DNA from: Opitutia bacterium
GTDB lineage: Bacteria; Verrucomicrobiota; Verrucomicrobiia; Opitutales; Opitutaceae
Length of the DNA: 62,156 nucleotides
Assembly: GCA_947453695.1 (NCBI GenBank)
Contig: CANGHW010000020.1
Location: 1 to 62,156 of the forward strand
Direction of reading: 5' to 3'
Under the pieces are notes generated by a model. The model had not been told where the DNA came from. It saw only the letters and a list, made by a program, of their open reading frames with translations, and ran no database searches. The position numbers and the translations under genes were made by a program. Shown in pieces: positions 44,384 to 51,409 of the stretch; the stretch's first letter is position 1; the number at the start of each line of letters is the position of its first letter.

Positions 44384-44611
44384 TCAGCCGCCCCTTTTCC
44401 AATCGCTTCGCCAAGACCACACGCCCGTTCCGTCCCAATCCATCAGTTTGAGCCGGTCCCGGGTTTTGTTCGAAAAGACGAACAACGCCCCGCTCCGCGG
44501 GTTCTCCTGCAGCTTCGACTCCGCCAGCGCCCACAGGCCATTGTATTGATTGCGCATGTCTACAGGCTCTACCGCCAAATAGATCTTCAACCCCGGCGGG
44601 AGCGTCAGCAT
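44384..44611 (-). pseudogene. IS66 TnpB remnant, frameshifted
   Basis: From ATG 44611: LTLPPGLKIYLAVEPVDMRN, NGLWALAESKLQENPRSGAL, FVFSNKTRDRLKLMDWDGTG match IS66 Orf2/TnpB. After WDGTGVW the frame is wrong; the expected LAKRLEKGRL follows in another frame just downstream, so an indel near 44425 broke the gene. The C-terminal 20-30 residues of the family are absent, replaced by array 2. The start overlaps the end of tnpA, as usual in IS66. Confidence 0.85.
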
Positions 44612-44983
44612 CCCAGCCCCTTCGCCGGCTGCAACGCCCGCACCAACTCGGCCACTGCGGCCGCGTTTTCCCCAACGCACGGTCATCCCGCCTGGCCACT
44701 TTACCTCCAGCATCGCCGTCTTCGCCGGCACCATCGCCGCCAAATTCAGTTCTTGGAACCGCGGCGTCGCCGCAGCCGGCGTCATCGCCATCACCCCGCG
44801 CTGTCTCGCCCGCTGCAACCAATCGATGAACGTGCAATAGTTGATTCCTTCCCGCTCCGCGAACACCCGCTGCGTCAGTCCGCTCTTCCCCTACGCCTCG
44901 ATCAAGGTCGCCCGCTCTTTCGCCGCCACTATCCGCCGCCCGCGCTCATCGCGCTTTTCTCCTGTATCCACCCATTCCGTCAT
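44605..44983 (-). pseudogene. IS66 TnpA remnant with nonsense and frameshift mutations
   Basis: From ATG 44983 (MTEWVDTGEKRDERGRRIVA) the frame meets TAG at 44893-44891, where related TnpA proteins have a sense codon before SGLTQRVFAEREGINYCTF. A second lesion, one extra base in GTGCGTTGGGG, shifts the end; in the corrected frame GENAAAVAELVRAL and the stop overlapping tnpB appear. Both lesions show a dead element. Confidence 0.85.
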
Positions 44984-45244
44984 CGTTGTTCCCAACCCCG
45001 GAGCTTATCCGCTCCTCGTTCTCCCGCCTAGTAGGTCGCCCGCCGGACGCTTACCATAAACTCAGCCGTAGACGTCAGCATTCCCGCACTCTATCGCAGA
45101 TCGCCTCACTCGTCTACGAGGCACTCGGACGGACGCCCACATGAAACGGCAATAGCCCACAAACCTTCAAGAGCTCTTCTTGAAAGAAAATGAAAGAACT
45201 AGAGAAAAATCCCGTTTCGTGGCCTGCACCCCAACGTGTTCAAA

Positions 45245-45547
45245 ATGGAAAAACAGGACATCAAAACGCAGACAAATCTCTACCTATATCCATGCCATAA
45301 CCCCATTGGACGCTCCGTCGATATCCCACCATACAACCATTATCTCATATGCGGCCTGCAGAAGATTTCAGGGGCTCACATCCATGCTATTAGCAGCTAC
45401 ATAACTGGATACAACTTGATGTGGGAACACGCAAATAGAGGCCACTCGGGGATTCATATTGATGAATTATTAATCTACGAGGCGAAGCTGCAGACCGTTT
45501 ACGCTGGTCTGGTCCTGAATGGCACGTTATGCAAAATTCAATCCTAA
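45245..45547 (+). CDS. Low-GC hypothetical protein, probably acquired
   Basis: 100 residues from ATG 45245 (GTG 45236 is possible). MEKQDIKTQTNLYLYPCHNP, then PPYNHYLICGLQKISGAHIH. Codon use is A/T-rich and clearly unlike all neighbours; the low-GC patch extends from about 45120 to 45560, just outside the IS66 end. No family is recognised; Tyr/His-rich, soluble. It may be a cargo gene or fragment that entered with the mobile element. Confidence 0.5.
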   Translation: MEKQDIKTQTNLYLYPCHNPIGRSVDIPPYNHYLICGLQKISGAHIHAISSYITGYNLMWEHANRGHSGIHIDELLIYEAKLQTVYAGLVLNGTLCKIQS

Positions 45548-46062
45548 CCCCGAATCTAATTGGGTTCCTATGCGGTTGCTCTTTGCATGGTGGACAGGCT
45601 CGACTGAGCTCTTCGCGGGGAGCCCTCCGCCTCCCTCGATCAGCGCTTCTTTGCCGCCACCGTCTCTCCCGCCCAACTTTCGTGCCGGGCAAATCGTTAA
45701 GGGACTCGCCCTGTGTAGGCCGCACCGCACCGGAGAATTCTCACCCAGCTTCTCGTTGGAGTCATGGCGCAACGCCTAGCACTCGTGCCGGCTCTGCTCG
45801 GCGGTTTCCTCCGTCGTCTTGCGCACCTCAATGGTTGAGATAGTGTCCGGTTTGACCGACTCGCCCATGGCGACTCCTTTCTTCTTTTGGAAACTATGGC
45901 CGCACTTACTGCCGCCAACGCTGTCCATTCATCGCGTCGATCACCTCTTGCCATCTGCGCCGCTACGCAAGCGCCCGGGCGCACCCCGTCCCCTTCATTT
46001 TCATGTCCGATGACACATCTCACCCTCGCATCCGCGCGCCCGGCGGCGGCGTAATAATCCCG
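45548..46062. other. Gene-poor stretch
   Basis: 515 bases with no supported gene. Short open frames on both strands have no recognisable domain and lie across a composition change from the low-GC patch back to the host GC. It may contain degraded sequence left by mobile elements; I see no clear repeat or terminator. Confidence 0.4.
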
Positions 46063-46833
46063 ATGCGCGCCCGTTTCAGATTTCCTCTCCTCTTTGCCGC
46101 GGCGCTCGTTTGTCACAGCCCGCTCCACGCTGCCGCCGCTGAACCGGACGCCCTCTTGCGCGACGCCCTCGCCGCCGAGGCCCGCTTCGATTCGAAGACC
46201 GCGCTCGATCTCTTTCTCAAGGCCGATGCGGCCCGTCCCAATGACCCCGTCATCCTGCAAAAACTTTCGCGCCAATACTCCGACCTCACCCTCGACACCC
46301 CCGACGTCGCCGAAAAGAAACGCCTCTGCAACGAGGCCCTAGCCGCAGCCCAACGAGCCTTCGCGCTCCGTCCCGACGATCCCGTCAACGTGCTGTCCGT
46401 CGCCATCTGCTACGGCAAACTGGCCACCTATGCCGAGACGCGCACCAAGCTCGAATACTCCCGGCACGTGAAGGAATACGCCGAACGCGCCCTCAAACTC
46501 GACCCACGCTACGACTATGCGTGTCACGTCCTCGGCCGCTGGCACTACGAAGTCGCCACCCTCGGCGCCGCCACCCGTTTCATCGTCAAACTGATCTACG
46601 GCGGCCTCCCCAACGCCTCGACCGCCGAGGCCGTGCGCTTACTCCGTCGTGCGACCGAACTTTCCCCTCAACTACCTTCGCACCACGTCGAACTCGGCTT
46701 CGCGCTCCTCGCCGACGGCCAACGCGATGCCGCAAAATCCGCGTTCGAACAGGCTCTCGCTCTCCCTAAACAGGAGAAATACGACGACGAGGCTCGTGCC
46801 CGCGCGCGTGCGGCGCTTGAAAAAATCCGCTAA
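46063..46833 (+). CDS. Secreted tetratricopeptide-repeat protein
   Basis: 256 residues from ATG 46063, preferred over 46003 because it gives a signal peptide (RFPLLFAAALVCHSPLHAA). TPR-like helices: LLRDALAAEARFDSKTALDL, AQRAFALRPDDPVNVLSVAI, YAERALKLDPRYDYACHVLG, and HHVELGFALLADGQRDAAKS with the helix pair FEQALALPKQ. The pattern RWHYEVATLGAATRFIVK is like the RMD/regulator-of-microtubule-dynamics TPR family seen in many bacteria. Probably periplasmic scaffolding; no operon partner. Confidence 0.85.
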   Translation: MRARFRFPLLFAAALVCHSPLHAAAAEPDALLRDALAAEARFDSKTALDLFLKADAARPNDPVILQKLSRQYSDLTLDTPDVAEKKRLCNEALAAAQRAFALRPDDPVNVLSVAICYGKLATYAETRTKLEYSRHVKEYAERALKLDPRYDYACHVLGRWHYEVATLGAATRFIVKLIYGGLPNASTAEAVRLLRRATELSPQLPSHHVELGFALLADGQRDAAKSAFEQALALPKQEKYDDEARARARAALEKIR

Positions 46834-46943
46834 CAGGAAGTGCCCGCCGCACTTATCCGATCAGGCTCGAGCAAGCGTCCCCCGACCAACCGCGGCGCCG
46901 CGGCTCGCACCACCGAGTGCGAATGCCCGCTTTCCAAGCCGCC

Positions 46944-47408
46944 TTAACCCTCTTTTTTTCGCTCGATCGGCATCGGTGGCCTCGTCGGTGTCTTCACCGA
47001 GGGCGGAGTCTTAAATTCCACTCTGCGCTTGTCTGGATCGCGCACCACCAAGCTGCGTCCACCGTGGACCAGTTTCGCCTCGCGTTCGATCTCCACGCCG
47101 CGCTTGGCCAACCATTTCTTCCAAGCGTCAAAGCCGGCGTCTTCCACCGTAAACGTCAGGCCCTTCGGCGAGTCCGCCAGTGCCGAAGCTGCGATCGGCG
47201 CGATCGTGCCGTCCTGCTTCACAATGAGCAGCACACCGCCGTCTCCCGTATCGAACTCCGCGTAACGGTCCGAGTCACCGTCGCGGGCTTCGAGCCGCAA
47301 CGTATCGCGGTAAAATTCGACCGACCTTTCGACGTCTTCTACCAAGATAAGCGTTTGCGGCCCACCATCGAGGCGGGGGATCGCTGGGCGTTTTTTGATC
47401 GGGGGCAC
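46944..47408 (-). CDS. VOC (glyoxalase/bleomycin-resistance-like) protein
   Basis: 154 residues from GTG 47408; a GTG at 47498 would add 30 atypical residues. One VOC domain: LILVEDVERSVEFYRDTLRL, FDTGDGGVLLIVKQDG, and the closing VVRDPDKRRVEF with the metal-ligand Glu. No signal peptide with this start. It lies 151 bp behind the two-domain VOC protein and may be the last gene of that operon. Substrate unknown. Confidence 0.75.
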   Translation of the reverse strand: MPPIKKRPAIPRLDGGPQTLILVEDVERSVEFYRDTLRLEARDGDSDRYAEFDTGDGGVLLIVKQDGTIAPIAASALADSPKGLTFTVEDAGFDAWKKWLAKRGVEIEREAKLVHGGRSLVVRDPDKRRVEFKTPPSVKTPTRPPMPIERKKEG

Positions 47409-47559
47409 GGCGAATACTCTACGATACTTTCGATAGTTTGCACCCTGAAATCGGTCGATTCCTTCCGCAACTTTAACGTTCCTCGCCAAGATCCGCACTC
47501 GGTGTGGCTTATTTCCGGTCCGACTTCAGTTCCGCATGCCCCGTTTCTTCAAACTGCCG

Positions 47560-48540
47560 TTACTTGGTCGCAGGCGTTGTTTTCTCCCCCGGCTGATAGG
47601 GTGGCAGCGGTGCCGGTGGTGGCGCACTCGATGGCGGCACAGGTTTCCCATCAAACGTGCCTGGCTCCATGATCTCCACCCTCGTCCCATCGGGATCGAA
47701 ATAGTTGATCTGCCGCTTGCCGTTTACGCCCGTCTTCATGGCGTCGGGCGGCTTGCAGCCCTCGGGTAGCTTGCGACCCAGCAGGATCTCGCCCGACTTC
47801 GCGACGTCAGCCACTTCGAGGCAAATATGGTGCTTCGTCAGCATCACATCCCGCGTTGGAGCCTTGTTGTAGAGCATGAACTCCACGTAGTCCTCCCCGT
47901 CGGGCACGCGCATGTTCACCCAACTGAGAATCTTCCCGCCCCCACCGCGCCAGATTTCCTTAAACCCCAATATTTCACCGTAAAATTTCATCGACGCTTC
48001 AAACTGTCCCACCATCACGCCCACATGGCTCATGCGGGTGGAAACGCGTGTGTCGGGCAGAAACTTCCCCTTCTCCCTCATCGTCCAGCCGTCGGGCAAA
48101 TACTCCACGATCTCGACCGTGTTGCCGTTCGGGTCCTTTACAAAATAGTTTTTATTCCCGATTTTCCCGATGCCTGTTTTCGGCGGCACCGCCACGCCCT
48201 TCGACTGCAAATAAAGTCGCATTCCCTCCGCATCGTCCGTCTCCACGGCGATATGGTAGAGCCGGTCGGTCTCTGGCGTTACTTCAGAGCCAGGGAAAAG
48301 CTCCACGCTCTGCCGGTCATTAATCTTGATCCACACCAGTTGCTCCTTCGGGTCCTTCCGTGGAATTGAAAACGGTGACTGGTAGCCGAGGAACCCTTCA
48401 TAAAAGGCCCGCGCCTTCGCCATATCGCTCACGTGGAACGCCGCATGGGAAATTCCCGTGATGCGCGGCCGCTTCGGCGCGTCTTCCGCGAGCAGCGGCG
48501 TGAAAAAAAGAGCAGCCAAGAAGAAATTTCGGATGTTCAT
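47560..48540 (-). CDS. Secreted two-domain VOC protein
   Basis: 326 residues from ATG 48540. Signal peptide MNIRNFFLAALFFTPLLAED. First VOC domain (about 27-150): ITGISHAAFHVSDMAKARAF, FVKDPNGNTVEIVEY. Second (about 167-300): MSHVGVMVGQFEASMKFYGE, YFDPDGTRVEIMEPG. His and Glu ligands are in place in both, so a metal-dependent enzyme of the glyoxalase/dioxygenase superfamily is likely. A proline-rich tail (about 305-326) ends the protein. Starts 23 bp behind the ThuA-like gene. Confidence 0.88.
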   Translation of the reverse strand: MNIRNFFLAALFFTPLLAEDAPKRPRITGISHAAFHVSDMAKARAFYEGFLGYQSPFSIPRKDPKEQLVWIKINDRQSVELFPGSEVTPETDRLYHIAVETDDAEGMRLYLQSKGVAVPPKTGIGKIGNKNYFVKDPNGNTVEIVEYLPDGWTMREKGKFLPDTRVSTRMSHVGVMVGQFEASMKFYGEILGFKEIWRGGGGKILSWVNMRVPDGEDYVEFMLYNKAPTRDVMLTKHHICLEVADVAKSGEILLGRKLPEGCKPPDAMKTGVNGKRQINYFDPDGTRVEIMEPGTFDGKPVPPSSAPPPAPLPPYQPGEKTTPATK

Positions 48541-48563
48541 CGGATTGGTTTTCGGAGTGAGGC

Positions 48564-49553
48564 TTATTTCTTGGTCAGAGGCACCGTAACGCCTTTGGGC
48601 AACCCACCGACCGGCCCGGAAACTGGCGGAAGTTCACTCGCGCCCGGTGCGACCTTGGCGAGGTTGGGCGTCACATCGGCGTCCACATTGCGCACGGCCC
48701 ACGCCATGCCGCCGACGAGAATTTCCTGAAAGACCGGATTCAGCCAATTGTCCTCGCGGTGCCCCATTGAGGTGTAGAAGACGCGGCCCTTCCCGTGCAT
48801 CCGCGCCCACGTCGAGGGGTAGGGCGGACGCTGGTAAGGCGTGTCCCAGCCCTTCGGCGGCCAATCCTTCGTGCCGGCAAACGGGTCGCGCATCGCCTTC
48901 GTGTCCTGCAGGAGCAACACGTGCAGGTCCGGCGCAAAGTTCACCATCGAATACCACTCTTCCAACAACTCGAAACTCTCCACCCGTTTCGCGAATCCGG
49001 GGAACTTCGGATCGATCACGTTCACTCTGCCGACCTGCTGCGTGCCGTGGATGATCAGTTCGCCGCCAATCATCCGAATGTAAGGATCCGCCTTGTCACC
49101 CCGGTTCTGATAGCGCCACGTGCGCGGCTGGTTCGTGTTAGTCTCGGCCGTCTCGTCGGTGTGAAACGTATCTGCAGCCGAGTGGGTGCCAATGAAACCC
49201 TTGCCACCGGCAATCGCGTCGAGGAGGGCCTGCTTGCCCGCCGCCGTCATCGGCGGATTGCCATCCTTGCCGGGAGAAAGCAGGTCGCCGCTGGTGTAGA
49301 AAAAGTAGGCATCAAACTGCGCGAGATATTCCGCCGAGAATTTGCTGCCGTCTTTGGAAAACGTGAACTCCAGCCCGTGCTTCGGCCCTAGTTCCGACAG
49401 CACCTGCTGCACCCAGCTCGGCTGGCCAGCACGCTCCCGCACCACGCTATGCTCGAAATTCGAGCACTTGCTGAAGAACAGAATCTTCTTCGTGGGGGCG
49501 GCCGACAAAGCGACGAGGCTGGCGAAAAACAGGATAATCAGGCGGGAGATCAT
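48564..49553 (-). CDS. Secreted ThuA-like protein
   Basis: 329 residues from ATG 49553. Signal peptide (LIILFFASLVALSAAP). ThuA domain (class I glutamine amidotransferase-like fold): KKILFFSKCSNFEHSVVRER, FDAYFFYTSGDLLSPGKDG, GGKGFIGTHSAADTFH, GRVFYTSMGHREDNW. ThuA relatives take part in sugar (trehalose-like) use and are often exported in Verrucomicrobiota. In an operon with EF-hand and VOC genes. Confidence 0.92.
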   Translation of the reverse strand: MISRLIILFFASLVALSAAPTKKILFFSKCSNFEHSVVRERAGQPSWVQQVLSELGPKHGLEFTFSKDGSKFSAEYLAQFDAYFFYTSGDLLSPGKDGNPPMTAAGKQALLDAIAGGKGFIGTHSAADTFHTDETAETNTNQPRTWRYQNRGDKADPYIRMIGGELIIHGTQQVGRVNVIDPKFPGFAKRVESFELLEEWYSMVNFAPDLHVLLLQDTKAMRDPFAGTKDWPPKGWDTPYQRPPYPSTWARMHGKGRVFYTSMGHREDNWLNPVFQEILVGGMAWAVRNVDADVTPNLAKVAPGASELPPVSGPVGGLPKGVTVPLTKK

Positions 49554-49590
49554 GGGCGAAGCACGGGATTATCGAACGATGGGACGCTGC

Positions 49591-49914
49591 TCAGACGGCC
49601 GGCTTTTTCTTGCGCGCGCCGGGTTTCTTGTCGCCGGCTTCGGCTTTCTTCGCCCCCGCGAGCGGGGCCAGCTCCGCATCGCTGAGCTTACCGTCGTGAT
49701 CATGGTCGAGACGCCTCAACTCGCCCTTCGGGTCGGCCAGATAGTCGCTCTTGATTTGCTCCAATTCGTCGGCGTCGAGCTGGCCGTTCTTGTTGGTGTC
49801 ATACTTGCCGATCAACGTCGGCTTCGTGGCTTTGGGCGTGTCCTTCTTTGCTGCGAGGGCCATCGATGGCAGCACGAGGGCAGCCACGGCAAAAACGAGC
49901 AGTGGTTTTTTCAT
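49591..49914 (-). CDS. Secreted EF-hand protein
   Basis: 107 residues from ATG 49914. Signal peptide ends at MALAAKK. Two calcium-binding loops: DTNKNGQLDADE and DHDHDGKLSDAE. A basic Lys-rich tail (AEAGDKKPGARKKKP) follows. Probably a small calcium-dependent periplasmic or surface protein. 37 bp before the ThuA-like gene and 39 bp behind the SGNH hydrolase gene. Confidence 0.88.
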   Translation of the reverse strand: MKKPLLVFAVAALVLPSMALAAKKDTPKATKPTLIGKYDTNKNGQLDADELEQIKSDYLADPKGELRRLDHDHDGKLSDAELAPLAGAKKAEAGDKKPGARKKKPAV

Positions 49915-49953
49915 GTTGTGAACGGGGTCAAAATGATTTCGGCGCCGCCACCC

Positions 49954-51114
49954 TTACCGCCCCTTGAGCGCCGCGCGGATCACCGGCTCCATCACGTCGG
50001 CCTGACGCACGAAACCAAGATCGTTGGGATGCGAGCCATCGGTGGCACCTTCGCCATCAGCGCCGAGCAAGTCAGCACCCTTGATGTAGAACAGGCCTTT
50101 CACGCCATCTTTCTGCAGCGTCGCAAAGCACTCGCGCAGCGCCGCCTGATTGTCGTTGTGGTGCTGTTGCTGCTTCGGTCGCACCCACTCGTTGGTGTAA
50201 CGCCGGTCTTCGACCAACACGATGGGCGTGTCGGGGCGGGCAGCGCGAATCTGCTGCACGAGCGGGATGCACTTCTCGCGCACCGCGGCCGCATTCATGT
50301 TGGGCAGACAATCGATGACATAGACGGCGGCATCGATTTTCACGAGCAGTTCGCCCACCGCCGCATCCATCCGGCCATTGCCGGAAAATCCGAGATTCAC
50401 CACCGAACGGTCGAAGCGCCGGCCGAGAATCGCCGTGTGGACCATCCCTGGACGCGACGCGCTCGCGCCGTGGGTAATGGAGGTCCCGTAAAATACGATC
50501 GGCTTGTCCGAGCGTGGCGCCAGCGCCTCGAACTTCGCCTCCGGCGCGACTCCGATCGAGAGCTTGTCGATGCCGTTGTAGAGCGGCAGGTAGACCGCGT
50601 ATTCCCGCAGCCCCGGAGCCAGGCCGCCGATGATCTCCTGTTTCACGACCTTCTTCTCGGGACGAGCGACGCCGACCCAGCGCCACTTGCCCTCGCCGTC
50701 ACGGGCATAGAGGTCGAGTCCGCTCGCGCCGATGGGCGTCATGTTGGCACCATTCAGCTTTTCTTTGAATAGGGTATAGTCGGTCCAGATCGCCGCCGCG
50801 TCCGTCTTGAAGCGGACCAGCATGCCCGCGCTATCGCGGCTGAGGTTCCACACCGCCGTCGTCACCTTGCCATCGGCGACCGCCGGTAGACGGTCAAACC
50901 ACCGCTTGCGCTCCATCTCCGGCCAAGCCCGGCCTTCGACGCCCCACGTCGTCACATCGTGCCACGTGAGCGGCGGCTCGGCGGCCTGTTTTGTGGCGGC
51001 TGCCGGAGCTGGGGCTGCGGCGGGTGGCGTCGCCGGCGTTTGGGCGAAAATTGCCGTCGTCGCGGCAAGACTCGCAGACCACAGGGTAAGACGCAGGGAG
51101 CGAAACAGTATCAT
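49954..51114 (-). CDS. Secreted SGNH/GDSL-type esterase
   Basis: 386 residues from ATG 51114, chosen for its signal peptide (LFRSLRLTLWSASLAATTAI); the frame upstream lies in the shared promoter region with the TonB receptor. An N-terminal beta-sandwich (about 60-195: RWFDRLPAVADGKVTTAVWN) is followed by the SGNH domain: block I VFYGTSITHGASASRPG (catalytic Ser in GTSITHG), block II/III NLGFSGNGRMD, and block V GATDGSHPNDLG with Asp-His. Likely a carbohydrate-ester deacetylase. First gene of the minus-strand secreted-protein operon. Confidence 0.9.
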   Translation of the reverse strand: MILFRSLRLTLWSASLAATTAIFAQTPATPPAAAPAPAAATKQAAEPPLTWHDVTTWGVEGRAWPEMERKRWFDRLPAVADGKVTTAVWNLSRDSAGMLVRFKTDAAAIWTDYTLFKEKLNGANMTPIGASGLDLYARDGEGKWRWVGVARPEKKVVKQEIIGGLAPGLREYAVYLPLYNGIDKLSIGVAPEAKFEALAPRSDKPIVFYGTSITHGASASRPGMVHTAILGRRFDRSVVNLGFSGNGRMDAAVGELLVKIDAAVYVIDCLPNMNAAAVREKCIPLVQQIRAARPDTPIVLVEDRRYTNEWVRPKQQQHHNDNQAALRECFATLQKDGVKGLFYIKGADLLGADGEGATDGSHPNDLGFVRQADVMEPVIRAALKGR

Positions 51115-51409
51115 GGGGAACCGGTATGACGGACGGAAACAGGGCGGGGTGACAGGTAACGTCCTCAATCTCACCACCCAACTTCCACCGCGCAAGCTCC
51201 GCCTCCGGCCTTCCCTCGGCCCAGCCCCCGTGGGCGATTTGTATAACAACGCGAGCGGTTTGGTCGCTTTACCCCTCGCAGCGACGGGCATTTCAACACG
51301 CACCCGTGAGCGATCCCTGTCGCTCACTTTCCCCACTTCGCCGCCCTGACTCCTGTGACTGCCGTCGGCCCGCATCGGCCCCGTCGGCTCGCACCTGTTC
51401 CTTTCACCC
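51115..51409. other. Divergent promoter region, SGNH hydrolase / TonB receptor
   Basis: 295 bases without a gene. It must hold promoters for the operon on each side. GTAT-rich and A-rich patches exist near 51235-51250, but I cannot name a hexamer pair with confidence. Confidence 0.4.

Larger units (their letters stand above)
44348..45054 (-). mobile_element. Truncated IS66-family insertion sequence
   Basis: One end is intact: the terminal inverted repeat reads GTAAGCGTCCGGCGGGCGAC on the minus strand (45035-45054), typical of IS66. Inside lie broken tnpA and tnpB. The large transposase gene tnpC and the other end are missing, and the right part of tnpB runs straight into repeat array 2. The copy is inactive. 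Confidence 0.85.

Noticed and set aside
44156..45031. 291-codon plus-strand protein starting in array 2
   Set aside because: The frame is open only because 21 is a multiple of three, and it then runs antisense through the IS66 remnant; no domain.
49342..50772. 476-codon plus-strand frame across ThuA, EF-hand and SGNH genes
   Set aside because: It crosses three well-supported minus-strand genes and shows no domain.
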